Assembly: GCA_959347315.1 (NCBI GenBank)
Contig: OY365806.1
Coordinates: 28,000,815 to 28,064,814, forward strand
Direction: 5' to 3'
Source of the DNA: Bimastos eiseni
Taxonomy: Eukaryota > Annelida > Clitellata > Crassiclitellata > Lumbricidae
Length of the DNA: 64,000 bases
Part shown: positions 35,890-47,863 of the stretch, piece after piece
How the letters are laid out: each line of letters opens with the position of its first letter
How positions within the stretch are numbered: the first letter of the stretch is position 1
Notes under the pieces: model-generated
Seen by the model: the letters and a program-made list of their open reading frames with translations, nothing else
What the model was told of the DNA's origin: nothing
The model's database searches: none
Program-made: the position numbers and the translations under genes

Positions 35890-37560
35890 TTAAATTCTAA
35901 TTACGAAGGACACATTGTCCTGTAAACTCTAATGAACAGAAAATGGACAGTGACTGCATAATACTAGTCAATTTGTTAATTTTATTATAAATTAACGTTC
36001 GCTTTCAAAATAGTTGTGTGTCATAATCGTTTGCTAAATGGAGGTTGATATAGACCTGCATGTATCTTCTTGATGCATTTTTGTAAACAGAGATTGATAC
36101 AGGCCTATCTATTTGCTACAATTGTTTGTTAAAATGGATATTGATATAGGGGCGTATGCGTCTAGAGAGTAGGTCGAATGGAACCACAAAGAGAAGAGCA
36201 GCAGGAAGTAAGATCGATCCCGCTACCCCATAAGGCTGACTAGTCCTTTCATTTGTTAGGTGGCGATCGTGCCGTTGGCTAAATGAGATTTTGGAAGTGA
36301 ATAGTCTTGCATGGTTGCCGTACAGCTAAATTCAACTGCTTTTACGACTTTATACGTGATCATATTTAATACGTTCATAGCATACTTGTAGTCATACCGC
36401 GGTGTGTCAGTTTGAAACCAATGAACGAAGATTATATAAAGTACCCCTGTATTTGTAGCCCTGTTGTTGAAGGAAGACATCTGAACTGCGACAAATAAAC
36501 AAGACTGGTTATAATGAACAAACAGGGAAGAACTAATAAGTGATGATGATGATGATCTTCGTTTACTATATTCAATACATGGTTGAAGCACCGCAATCTT
36601 GGCACAAGAAAAATAGGTCAACAGAATGTTTTAAAGCGTTATGAGTATATTAGCTGCAAGGTATTCATATATTGAACTAAATTAAAATTGAAGTTAAGAT
36701 AAATTAAATTAATTAAGACTGCACGATGACTGCGTGAGAGCCATTCTGTTACATATGTTCATACCAATCTACTATACACTCGGGATATAGTTTATATTAT
36801 GTTGTCTGAATCGGATCAAAGAGAGTCAAGAGGAAGTAGGGGTCGATCCTGATTGAACGGAGAGACATGTCTGGCTGCATCAAAGTTCCACCTAATATGT
36901 AGGTCAACAGTCACTTGGGCTGCTAGGAATCAATCGCTGATAATTATGGCATTTGTTAACTGTCAGCAGTTGTCCACTTGGTTAGGTCAACTTGAGGGAG
37001 CTGGCTGCAGCTGACTCTGGCGTTGTAGTTGGACGTCCAGAGTCTGTGAAACCAATCGATGCCAAGACCACTTCCGTACTCAGCGGCTGCGGCTGCAGCT
37101 TCAGCGCTAAGCAAATAACAGATAAATGCACAAATGAGTCAGACATCGTCCACACACCTCCATTGTTGCAGACGCTGTCATCGCTATGGACAATCGACAA
37201 CTTTGTCCAGCTATACCCTGAACAGTGAATCATCTTTCAACAATATCAACCTTTCCAAGTTTCACTCCATATTCAACGCTGCTGCCAATATCATTGGTGG
37301 TCTCCGAGGTTTGCTCATATGTCTGCCTTCATTCGGAAAATTCTCCACTGGCTTCCTTTCTAGCAACTCTGTGATCGTTAAGGGCTTGTAGCTCCTTTAT
37401 AACTTGAGACTTTATTTAATTCAAACTGACAAACCGCATTATGATTACATGACATAGCCTAATAGGAACAAATGATAACAAGTGTAACAGTAGTCGAATT
37501 TAAACTATATGACAGCCTTTCATTGCACTTATCTGTCCTACTGCTGTAAGGCTGAGTCAG
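35890..37560. other. Intergenic; no recognised gene
   Basis: Short open frames at 36256-36621 (-) and 36982-37391 (both strands) have no recognisable motif. Two loosely similar purine-rich stretches (36165-36225 and 36815-36870, sharing GAGGAAGTA/GCAGGAAGTA and TCGATCC) may be remnants of one repeat. Confidence 0.4.
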
Positions 37561-37624
37561 CATTACATGAGGCCAGCGGGTATCAAGCCCGTGTATAGTT
37601 CGGATCTTCGTACCAGCGTGTTAC

Positions 37625-38155
37625 CATGTAATCATCTCCCCACACCCAAACTATCTCCCCGCGCCAAATCATCTGCCCGCACCCACACCATCTCCAGCAC
37701 CCAAATCATCTCCCCACACCCAGACCATCTCCCCGTCCCTAAACCATCTCCCATCCCCAAACCATCTCCCCATCCCCAAACCATCTCCCCGCACCCAAAT
37801 CATCTTCCCATCCCTAAACCATCTCCCCACACCCAAACCATCTCCCCATCCCTAAACCATCTCCCCACACCCAAACCATCTCCCCATCCCTAAACCATCT
37901 CCTCGCACCCAAATCATCTCCCCACACCCAAACCATCTCCCCATCCCTAAACCATCTCCTCGCACCCAAATCATCTCCCCACACCCAAACCATCTCCCCA
38001 TCCCTAAACCATCTCCTCGCACCCAAATCATCTCCCCACACCCAAACCATCTCCCCATCCCTAAACCATCTCCTCGCACCCAAATCATCTCCCCACACCC
38101 AAACCATCTCCCCGTCCCGAAACCATCTCCCCACACTCAAACCGTCTCCCCCGAC
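37625..38155. repeat. 19-bp/57-bp higher-order minisatellite
   Basis: Tandem 19-bp units of the form AAACCATCTCCCCATCCCT. From about 37800 they are organised as a 57-bp trimer (CTCGCACCC, CCACACCC and CCATCCCT variants in fixed order) repeated about five times. The strand is almost free of G. The long repetitive open frames on both strands (for example 37814-38140, -) follow from a period divisible by three and are not taken as genes. It ends within a few bases of the last peroxidase exon. Confidence 0.95.
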
Positions 38156-38162
38156 TCAGTAC

Positions 38163-38286
38163 CTTCGTTCAGGGAAAGCCGCTCTGAACGGCAGTTGCAT
38201 AATATTCGGCTGAATCTCTGTAATGTTGTCGCTGTTGTCACAGATTACTTTCGCCAGTGTTACTTTACGAAGTTCGTTCAGCTGCT
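38163..38286 (-). CDS. Last recognised peroxidase exon
   Basis: Joins the 38866-38700 exon in phase. It reads [18 protein letters not shown], the family's C-terminal helix, then about 20 residues to a TGA at 38156 or a possible GT donor. The minisatellite begins immediately beyond. Confidence 0.8.
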
Positions 38287-38887
38287 CTGCAATCAACCAA
38301 TCATCAGACTTACTTATTCACTTTTCAGCAATCGAATCATTAAAGAATTAGATTGAAGTAGAGTCCTAAGCCTGGATGTAAAAGGAGGGCGACACTAACG
38401 AGCTCTATTATCGAAACTGAAATTAATACTGCTACAAGATCACAAATGAAATTATTAGCTGAGCGACGTAGAGAGCAACTCCGGTGGGTTCCGTTCAAAC
38501 ACATTGATTATGTATGCACGAAATTACGATTACGATGCTGTACAAAGTCACTATATATATATATATATATATATATGTTATCTAATTATCAGATTGAATT
38601 TGAATCAGAAGCAATGGAACCTTCGATGACTAATTATTCAACGGTCATAAATTAGGTAAAATGACGACCAAATGAAGTCGCTGGGAGTCGGTTTGGTACC
38701 TGCTGAGAAGCCGTTGATTCCAGGGTTCTCGTACCAGAATCTGTCTCCAATCCGCAGTCGCTCGAACTGACGTCCGATTATGCAGCCAAATGTAGGACCG
38801 AGTAATCCGCCGTCAACCGATCGCTCGGAAATCCCACCTGGAAAGAGGTCAATGTCATCCACGTGCCTGGAAAACAGAATTAATTGC

Positions 38888-38933
<46 letters not shown>

Positions 38934-41900
38934 TAGGCTATGTGATATGTAACTTCAATTTTACATTGATGAATATAGGCCTGTAGACTCATATAGGCCC
39001 ATATTCGCTTCTAGGCATAATGGTTTGACATTAATATATACACATATTATATAATTTATGATTATATGCTTGTATATTGGATAAAAGCACAACACCAACC
39101 TATATATCCTTTTAAATTTATCTTTTACAGTCGAGTCCAAAATGTCTGCTAAGTCATCGAAGTCTTTGGCGGCTGAGAGATTGCACCACTTTCTCCAATG
39201 GCTGTAACCTGTAACAGAATAAATGAATGAAGCTGAAGCAAGACTTTGATCCTTAGGATAATGCACCGTTGTCTTTTACTGACCAGCTGTAATATAAAAA
39301 AAGTCTTGAAAATAATATTAACATCTTGTCCTGTGTGTTTGACATTGTCTGCCAGCAACATCTTTGGTTAGTTTACATTATGTCCTAATATTACCGCACA
39401 CGTCTTATTGCAATAATTTCTATAAGCTCCAGACAGCGTCTCATTTGATACAAGTACTATGCTAGACTGTAGCTTGACGATACAGCGATGCATAGCTAGT
39501 AGCTAAAGTCGCCAGCTGATGACAATGCATAAAAGCTGTATCACTCACCTGGAATTCCATGATCTCGACCGCGTTGAATATTGAGCGAAACGAGATCGAG
39601 ACCGACCCCGTGAGGCGGATCTTTGGCGAACAAGTGGACCGTGACCTCTTTAGTTATATAGCGGTCGAAGTGCTGAACATGTTGACTGGCCAGACCTCGG
39701 ATCAGCGAATCAATTCCTCCTTCGAGAACGCTGTAGACAGTCTTTGGCCGATTCAACAGCTGCCAAAGTAGACACAATTTGCTCAAATTGAGCAAGAAAT
39801 AAGGCGCAGCAGCTACAGCACATTGGAACAATGCATGTGCCAATGTATGTATGTGCTAATGTATGTGTCGGTGCATGCGCCAAGTATGTGTCTACGTATG
39901 TGCCAATGTAATTGCAAATGTATGTGCGAATGTATGTGTGAATATATGTGCCAATGTATGGGGAAATGTATGCCAATGTATGTGCCATTAGTTGTATGCG
40001 TATTTCTGTGAAGGCACCTTACACTGCATTATACTGGACGTAATGTGCCACTCGATTTGATCCAATAGGAGGAGCGTCGATTTAAGATATAGGGAGTACA
40101 TATACGTTAACCGGTGCCAAATGAAGAAGCGCATAGTGGACTGGAAGAGTATGGTGAAATAAACGAGATGACGTAATGGACTACTCGAGTTGAATCGCTG
40201 AAGCATGCGTACCTTCACGGGCAGAGATGGACAACGGTAAAGCATGGTTTTGATATTCAAATTATTAATAATACATAGAGCCTAATAAATTGTATGCCCA
40301 ACATAATGCACTTTCTCATAAATATGAGTATTGGGTTTGTGATCAAGCCGGGAGAGGAATGTCCGGGGGAAATGTCCTATGAGGTAAGGAAATGTTCGAG
40401 TAAAAATATCGGGAGGGGGAATCGTCCTCTATCTCGACCTTCATCATCTCTTAGCTCTGTTTCTGCTGATGTCATAACCTCTGACCGACCTCTTCGTCCT
40501 TTACCTGACTCAGATGGAATGAGCGCTGGTTGATCGGTCTGAAGTTTGTGTTCGTTCGTCGGACGTTCGTCGGCAGCTGTGAATGTCCGAATCGAAAAGC
40601 AGCAGTTGTAAAGGCATTCATGATCGTTGAATCAACACTCGCATCGTAACCTATAGGCACATCGAAAGACAGTCTCACATGTAGGCTCAATATGATGGAC
40701 ACATCGCATCAAGGTTTCAGTAATTTTAACGAATGGTGAAACAGCCTACAACTAATGATCACTGAGCATAAATTACAAAGTAATTAGTGACTGATTGACT
40801 AACTCTCTTAGGTCACTTCACGTACTCACTCATTCGCTTAATCTTTTGCTCGCTGTCTATCTGCCTGATTGTTCAATTGAATGAATGAATGAATGAAGAA
40901 TGAATGATTGAATGACAATAAACGAACGAATGAAAGAGAGAAAGAAAGGAGGTAATAATGAGTGAATAAATGACTAAATTAGCGATACGAACGAACCAGC
41001 GAATTGAGAAAATGACTGACCAGTGAAGTAGCCAGACTGAATCAAATTCAGTCCATATGTATCCATGAGTTTTGGACCGAGAACAATAGGAAGAAATTCA
41101 TTGAAACTGATGTGCTGCATCATCGCTCCAACAATCCTGCGCGTCTCCTGGAAAAGCGTTTCCCCATTCCAGGCTGGGTTCATTCGGTGCAACATGGCTT
41201 CGATGCGATTGTGTTCCCGCATCCAAATCGTATGCATCATTGCCAGAATACTCTGTTCGTTCACTCGATCGTCCCCTGCGAACCATCAATAAACTTCTTT
41301 AACACCTGTTCTTCTCATCCAAGCCATCCATTACGCTATAGTCTATTCTCTTTAACGCGCTAGATCTGTAATACCACGGCTGATCAAACTGTGAATAGTG
41401 CCTATGGACAAGTTGGTTGCTTTAAGCCCTCGAATTTATTGATCTTTCGCGCCTGTTGATTACACATGTATGAATTGCGTAAAATACGCGTTCATCGTCA
41501 AATGTGGCCAAAAGTCAAAAGATAGGCTGCTGGATGCTCAAGGGTTTGGGTGGAGTCGTAGCCTCTGGCGTCACTTTTTTATCGCTAATAGTTAGTTGAA
41601 AGATACAAGATGGAGGGCACTAGAAATGAAGAACAGGAATTCAGGCATCACACAGTCCGTCACAAAGACAAGAAGACTTTAGTGTGGCTGATAGTGAGGT
41701 TGAGAAGACGGGGGAAGACGGAAGAAGAGGGAAGAAGGAAGAGAAGGAGGAATAGGATCAAGAGGAGGAGTAAGAGAAGAAGGAAGAGTAGGAGGAGAAG
41801 AAAGAGGAAGAGCAGAATGATGTTACCTGCCATGAAGCAGAGATGCTGGTCGTCGAAGTCTCGACATTGTTTAAGAGTTTTCGCCTGAGGAAGTAGATAC

Positions 41901-44900
41901 TTGAATGTTTTCGCATCTGTCGGATGATTGGTGTACTTCAGCTTACCACGACCTATAACAGCAGAATGTTTTTGGCAGGAGAGGAAAATGAGCGCAGCTA
42001 GATTGAGAGTGAGAGCAAGAGAGTAAGAGACAGATCCAGGGAAATAATAATATCAAGATGACCGAATATCCGATCCCTCCCTCAGACCTATGACTATTCG
42101 CGCTTCTCTTAGCGAGAAGAAGAAACACAGAGACATCAGAGACAAAGTGACAGAACATACATACCCATCCACACACACACTCACACACACAGAGAGAGGT
42201 AAACAGACAGACAAAGGGTAGAACATCAATCCAAACATCAAGTGGTTGAGTTGTTGAAGGCAACTGACTTGCATCTGTGAGATGTCTCAGCCTATCTGCG
42301 TCCTTCTTCGTTGAACCGTAGATGTGAGAGGCGTCGATGTAAGACGTTATCTGGTTCAGTTGTTGTCTTGACCCTACACCAAACAACACGAATAAGTTAT
42401 ACGCATCAAGATGCCTTATATATATATATATAAGTATATATATATATATATATAATGCCCATAATCCAATCTAATCTTATTTTAATCAATCTAATCCCAG
42501 CTGTTCTAGTTTAATCTACCAATCCCTCGATTCATACTTTCCAGGGAAATACTTTAACAAGCCAATGTTTTATAGATTGTACAACCCATGGAGCAGTTGA
42601 TGTCTGTCACGGCCTGTGACCGGACGAACTCAAGGCAGGGTTTTTCAGCGAACGAAGAATCATTGAGTGGAACGGAAATTGGACGACATTCATCACGCTC
42701 CGTTGAACAGCCATCGTTGCCACACTCGATGTCGACAGTTCGATTACTCAATCCTTGCAATACAAAAATCATAGCTCTACATAATGATTCTATGCTCACG
42801 ATTACACACTATGCAAATACTTTGTGAAACACAACAATTTCGATTACACTTGTCCTTACGATTTCTTCCATATCAATGATATTAGTTTTATTTCAGTCGA
42901 AGGTCTTTATAGGCCGTACTTATAAAGTTTCACGATGTTTGCTTCTTAACTATTGAGCTGCATATGAAGTTAGAGCTTAAAACTGTTAATAAAATTGTGT
43001 TGAATATGTTTACTAGCGGTAGGCCCTATATTGATTGTTTCGCACTTTATATGTAGGCCCATTGTTATTGTAAAGTGTGGGCGTTTGTCTCGCGCTAACA
43101 AAGATTATTTGCATACATACTTACCTTACATGAATTGATGCCCCGATGGGTGAGTGTATTGGTGGATGGTTTTATTAATTAGCCGGTTTATGGGTCACTG
43201 TTAATGGGTGAATATACTGTCTATGATTGGATGATTCACCAAACTCTCAATCACATTATAATCGTAACAATATTTTAATTCGGAATTGCGTTAATGCACT
43301 CCTTTGATTGCATCAATCAGTGAAAGACTCGCAGTTTACTTTATAAAGACTAGTTGAGCATATAGTCTGGTAACCTTTAGTTGGTTGATCGTCTACCGAG
43401 AGTGACCTACCGTTGGTTGCGTTGACGAAATCTTTGCTAAGAGCGGTCAACGAGAGGTCATGGTCCGTGAACTGACCCCAGAGCATAAGCATCTGACTAT
43501 GCATGAGATCCGGAAGGTCGTAGTCCTCAGCGATTGTCATGCTTACGAGTCTGGCTGAAGGAAGCGAATTTCCATCCCGCCCTCGACGCAACATCTGAAG
43601 TCCTTCACACGATAAACAGTGGCCATCAGCGTCAGTCATATATAAGAGACTCTGTTCGCCAGGTTAACACACGAAATGCGTTTTATGAACCACATTAGAT
43701 CCTTGTTGTGCTATTTCTGGCGACGGTTTCATCGCTCGTATTATTCGGTCTATAACCGAGTTGCAATTACAATTTGAATGGACTGGAAATTTTCAACTTG
43801 AATATATACTTATACATTAAAATATATACATTATGTACCTACATATGCAATAAAGCATACATAGTTAGGTAGGCCTAACACTCATTAAATCACATACCAT
43901 ACCGTGATACATACAGATACTCTAGCTGTTTCACACATCAATTTAACTGACCATCTCCATAATCAGCTGGTAGTGCGCGCATCAAGGGTGTAAAGCTACG
44001 GCCCCAGATTGGATGGAGCAGGTTGTTGCAGGATCCGTCGAAGCTGCGATATCTGTTCATCTGACAGGGAGCGTATGTGGGCCAAGGACACGTGACTTCA
44101 TCAGCCAATGAGATTGGTTCATCGGGGTTCATCAGCCGAGGTAAAGAGCGCAGAGGGGATGCCATCGATCGAAGGATCGTCAAAGCTCGCGATTTTGGAA
44201 GACCTGACCTGAAAAAATTAGGTTAGGTCATTAGCCACGTTCTTAGACATTGGACAGTTGATTGAAAGTATGATGTAAAACAACAAAATAGGAATCATAG
44301 CGTTTCTTCTAAAAATCTAAACGCTTTCGCCAGGTACAGAATATAAAAAAAATATAAAAAGACATTCTCCGTCAATCTTATTGCTAACCTTCATTAAGCA
44401 CCTTTAAGTAGTCATGCTTTAGTACCTTTTTGACACTCCTATAAATGCATCACACAAGTGCTTGAGTAGATACATAGAACGCAACATCAAAACATAATAA
44501 CTTTCATACTATCGTACATGTACATAATTAAAGAAATTTAAAGGGAGCAGTTATGGACTGGTCAACTTACTCAGCGAGTAAAAGTTGAGCGGCATTGAGA
44601 AGTACGTTGGAAGACAGACCGAGTTTCTTTGCTAATGCTCTCGTTCGAAGGAATAACTGAACAAACTGAAATGGCCGATTACTGGACTCTACAAAAAGAA
44701 AATTAAAATGTGCATTCGTTACCTTGACACCATATTATAGCTAGGGCCGTATTTAAGCAAGGACCACGTGGTCAATAGCTCTGAGGCTACTGTGACCTTG
44801 GGGACAGTACCCGTTGCAATCTTGCAGCTCCCTACACTGCATTAGATCTGAGTGGTCAGCCTCTTAATGGCCGCTGTGCTGGCCAAGAGGCAGCAGCTGC

Positions 44901-46079
44901 GCTCTCAGCTTCATGGAAGGTTCGAATTGTATTTCTGCCCATCGTCGATCTATTCACAATCAAGATGACAAAAGGTGCCATGACGTCCTACGAAATACTC
45001 TACTCAATGTTCGGTTTTCTACCAAGGCTTGCGAAGAAATACACAACTCAGCACAAACACTTGTAGCAATAATATAGTTTTGGAAACGGACTCGTTGAAA
45101 GCCTTGGAAATGAGGTCATGCAGTTTTCTTATTTGTAAAATATATAAAGAGACACAGGCTTCAGCGCAACTCAAGAACGGCTAAGACTTGACAAAGATGT
45201 TGAAAGCTCATTTTCTAAATGTTTAAATCATGGTTAGAACATAATATATACAGTATGTACTTGGTGTTCATGGTCACTCACTGTAGCACTGAGAAACTAT
45301 AGCCCATGAGAGACTGCTACGGTAATTTCGGATTTAATACGTTTATTGATGACTTTCCTATAGTAAAGTGCGCTAAGTCTCTATTGGGTTACTTAATATG
45401 AGACGTAACTGAAGACCTAACTGATACTATTGACTGATTCAAATGATCTGTTATATGTTGTTGGTTACGATGTAGCCCCTGTGGTATTTTTTATTTTTTT
45501 GTTCATAGCCGTGACTTCCATCTGAAGTACTGTATAAAAAGCTTAAAGTCAGTTCCCGATTTTCCGGGATTGGACCAACAGCCGTTTCTTTCATCTTGCC
45601 GATGATTGACCCCGGGCAGTGGTCGGCTAAACACCCTCTAATTCATTATTATTACAACTATCCTAGGTACTACAACGAAGACACGACTTCTTGAACAGCT
45701 GCAAATGTTTTAGACAATGCCAATGCAAATGCCTCCAATTTCAGGTAGGGTGATATTTTTTAGTCTTATGGGATTATCTTGCCTTCCTGACACTTGGGAC
45801 TTAGAGGTTTGCCTACATCACTCAAGGGGGGATTGACGCCCCTGCTTTGAAGTGCCTACAACAAAATGACTTTCAAAGTTCGCACAGTTTGATTATAGCC
45901 ATTGGCAATTATTGTGGCGACAGATTTTTACTGAAGATGGCAGAACTGACTATTTAATCCTGATGATGTTAATTCTGCCTCCGTCTGAAGCTGCACGGAC
46001 AGCGACTGTTTGGCTCTGTCGATGGCAGCCGGCAACATATCAGTCAACAGAATCATCTCCGTTGCCCTCGATTCATCGT
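38163..46079 (-). CDS. Animal haem peroxidase (peroxidasin/ovoperoxidase-like), 13 exons
   Basis: Exons in transcript order: 46079-45951, 44688-44571, 44208-43952, 43602-43411, 42753-42586, 42373-42269, 41952-41827, 41275-41021, 40650-40505, 39759-39549, 39208-39100, 38866-38700, 38286-38163. All junctions have GT/AG sites and the phases agree, giving about 702 residues. Visible family marks are [17 protein letters not shown], the distal-His motif [10 protein letters not shown], the Ca2+-loop region, [19 protein letters not shown], the distal-Arg motif [11 protein letters not shown], the proximal-His motif [29 protein letters not shown] and [10 protein letters not shown]. These enzymes use H2O2 to oxidise halides or tyrosines outside the cell. 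The N-terminal exon looks like a propeptide; no signal peptide or Ig/LRR exons of a true peroxidasin were found. The end is either TGA at 38156-38158 or a further exon after a GT at 38161. Confidence 0.92.
38552..38935. repeat. TA microsatellites flanking a peroxidase exon
   Basis: TA runs at 38552-38575 and 38891-38930 on both sides of the 38700-38866 exon. Another lies in a peroxidase intron at 42418-42454. Confidence 0.9.
39830..39990. repeat. 12-bp TGTATGTGCCAA minisatellite in a peroxidase intron
   Basis: About a dozen diverged 12-bp units of the type AATGTATGTGCC. The Cys/Met-rich frame across it (39823-40011) is a product of the period, not a gene. Confidence 0.9.
40505..40650 (-). 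CDS. Peroxidase exon with proximal haem-ligand histidine
   Basis: Encodes [15 protein letters not shown]; the His in FGHS is the proximal iron ligand. An Asn-containing segment follows ([11 protein letters not shown]). Ends in phase 0 at CAG before GTAAAG. Confidence 0.9.
40880..40970. repeat. GAAT-type simple repeat in a peroxidase intron
   Basis: AATGAATGAATGAATGAAG and related words up to the 41021 exon. Confidence 0.8.
41021..41275 (-). CDS. Peroxidase exon with distal arginine
   Basis: Starts in the AGDDRVNEQ segment shared with the preceding exon and contains [11 protein letters not shown], where the first Arg is the conserved distal arginine and the nearby Glu lies in the haem-ester region. 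Followed by the helix leading to GYFTG. Confidence 0.9.
41690..41822. repeat. Polypurine tract next to a peroxidase exon
   Basis: About 130 bp of almost only A and G on the plus strand, so the transcribed intron carries a long polypyrimidine run just after the donor of the 41952-41827 exon. Tracts of this type can form triplex DNA; here it is only a composition feature. Confidence 0.85.
43411..43602 (-). CDS. Peroxidase exon with distal (catalytic) histidine
   Basis: Contains LPSARLVS and then [10 protein letters not shown], where the His is the distal haem-pocket residue and the following Asp is a Ca2+ ligand. The acceptor at 43603-43604 (GTGAAG before GACTTCAG) was chosen because the alternative 8 bp downstream breaks the frame. 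Confidence 0.85.
45951..46079 (-). CDS. Peroxidase exon, most upstream recognised
   Basis: Encodes a helical stretch rich in Ala, Asp and Gln ([18 protein letters not shown]) that would precede the catalytic domain. Acceptor ATATCTGTAG; donor ATA before GTCAGT in phase with the 44688 exon. It lies 450 bp from the Polinton-like insertion, so the start of the gene is probably beyond that element. Confidence 0.65.
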
Positions 46080-46522
46080 CTACAGATATATAGATCTGTA
46101 TTTATATAATATATAAAGATGCGTTGAAAGGTGCTTAAGAGAAATTTTCACATGCAGAGAAAGGTATGATGAAGATTTAAATCGGTGGGAATTCTAGACA
46201 CCGGAATTCACAAAGCACCAACAATTGCCACGACTCAGCGCCAACATCAGTGTAAACATTTATATGAATCCATTAACATTAATAAAATTGATGGTGGCTT
46301 CTAAAAGCAATAATATTGAACTGACTGTTATACAGTTATTTACCCAACATGAGCTGAAAATGAAGCGGGACTGTACATTATGCAAAGTACAGACTAATAA
46401 CAACTTATATAGGCTATTCTAGGATCAGCGTACGTGAATATAGACTCATAACCGATTAATTATCTATTCCAGGACGGTTTTATTCCGAGCACGGAGTTCG
46501 CTGCAGCCTCATAATATAAATA
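46080..46522. other. Between peroxidase exon and Polinton-like element
   Basis: No further peroxidase exon or promoter could be recognised. Presumably intron interrupted by the element's insertion. Confidence 0.4.
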
Positions 46523-46528
46523 AATATA

Positions 46529-46685
46529 AGTAGTAGGAAATTGAATAAACTAGGACAATTGACCAACATTATGGTTAATTCACCCCCTAATAGGTTACAA
46601 AACGTATTATTAACCTATAATTTGGTTACAAAATCCCCCAAAATCACAACAACCCACATCATGGTTCTAATACCAGCCAAATAGG
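46529..46685 (+). repeat. Left terminal inverted repeat of the Polinton-like element
   Basis: 157 bp, matching 54510-54666 in inverted orientation with only about ten mismatches or small gaps by eye. Preceded by AATATA. Confidence 0.95.
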
Positions 46686-46687
46686 CC

Positions 46688-46878
46688 AATTCGATCAGCG
46701 ACCTTGTTTCAAAAGCCCTAGATGATAATAATATCTCAGAATCGGAATATTCTGTTATTCTAAGTGAATTCGAGAAATTTAACGAGATGAAGGAAGAGGT
46801 TAGAAGTAAAACCAAAACCTGCATAGATGAAGTGACGAAACAATCGTTCCTTAGGCAAAACGAATTGAATACAAAGTG
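46688..46878 (+). pseudogene. Remnant of a small charged protein next to the left repeat
   Basis: An open stretch of about 62 codons, rich in Glu, Lys and Ser (ILSEFEKFNEMKEEVRSK), ending at TGA. It has no start codon before an internal Met, and a TAG sits just upstream at the terminal-repeat border. The composition suggests a coiled-coil protein tail. No function can be assigned. Confidence 0.4.
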
Positions 46879-46883
46879 AACGT

Positions 46884-46978
46884 CAATTTACGTTTTACGT
46901 TTTATGTTTTACGTTTAAATATTATGCTTTTACGTTTAAACATTATGTTTTTACGTTTAAATATTATGTTCCCAAGTT
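46884..46978 (+). repeat. TTTACGTTTAAATATTATG iterons
   Basis: Three near-perfect 20-bp units of TTTACGTTTAAAYATTATG preceded by shorter TTTACGTTTTA repeats, ending 5-10 bp before the ATG at 46983. The position, between the terminal repeat and the first large gene, would suit a promoter or replication element. Confidence 0.75.
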
Positions 46979-46982
46979 AAAA

Positions 46983-47859
46983 ATGTCGTTTCTAAAAATC
47001 AAAGACCCAGCCCAACGTGATTTTATCGATGAGAACTTTCTCAAGACGAAGCAAAATATTAGACAAGACTCGTTATCCGAGAAAATAGGGGACATTGGGC
47101 TTCAGCGGGAATTGATAAAGGTGTACAAACCGATAATCGACTCGCAGTCTGGAATATCCAAAGAATTATGTTCTATAAAAGAGAACTCTATGGCAACAAC
47201 TGCCGCGCTTCGAGCATTGCCAGCATCGATATCGACATCTTTGAAAGCGATTCAATTTCCACAATATCCCTCAATAGAAGTGTTTGAGGATGATCCCGTT
47301 TCCGATATTAGAATTTTGGAATTAGGTGATATAGCAATAAAATATTTAAAAGAATACGCTAGAAACAAGAAGTCGACGGATACGACCTTCGGAATATACT
47401 CTAAAGATGATCGACTTCACATCGGGGACAGCCCAATCACGATCGAAGGTGATGATATAACTATCGGAGATATAAGGGAACTCCGGGACTTTGGGAGTTA
47501 TTGACAAGGGCAAAACCAGACAGGACGATATACGACATAAACGATCCCAAAGACTTGAGTGAGATTTTGACTGTGACAAACGCAATCCGTCAACCTGAGA
47601 ATCCGAACAAACCCACGTCGTCTAGAAGCGAACAATATAGGGAAATCATTAAGCCGATATGGGAAAGGAGGTTCTCAACGGGCGAAGGAGTCGTAGTTCT
47701 CCCGCAAGATCCTAATGCGCTAGTGTGTATGTTAACTCTTCGATTCGTTAGCTTCAGAGCGGGAAATTAAGAAACGAGTTGGTCGGTATCTGCGATGAGT
47801 TACTTCGACAAAATGTGTTAAATGCGTTAGAGTATACAAATTTAATGATACAATTATAA
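46983..47859 (+). pseudogene. Polinton-like element gene of unknown function, two frameshifts
   Basis: The reading starts at ATG 46983 (MSFLKIKDPAQRDFIDENF) and continues to residue about 165. It shifts near 47480-47500 into the frame that is open to 47770, and shifts again near 47740-47770 into a third frame ending at TAA 47857-47859. The protein would be about 290 residues. The first half is charged and helical. The second has a short strand-rich patch (LHIGDSPITIEGDDITIGD) followed by a basic segment. I do not recognise the family; from its position upstream of the core-like and capsid genes a structural or assembly role is possible. It ends one base before the next ATG. Confidence 0.6.
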
Positions 47860-47863
47860 AATG
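47855..47863 (+). promoter_or_regulatory. TATAAAATG start motif, core-like gene
   Basis: TATAAA directly abuts the ATG at 47861. The same nine bases start three minus-strand genes of the element. Confidence 0.55.

Noticed and set aside
36982..37391. Opposed short frames with Ser/Pro-rich peptides
   Set aside because: Both strands are open over the same bases with no motif; probably composition-driven.
37814..38140. Long repetitive open frames (both strands) encoding WGDDLG-type repeats
   Set aside because: They lie wholly inside the 19/57-bp minisatellite, whose period is a multiple of three, so open frames arise automatically.
39823..40011. Cys/Met-rich small protein
   Set aside because: It is a translation of the 12-bp repeat inside a peroxidase intron, on the opposite strand.
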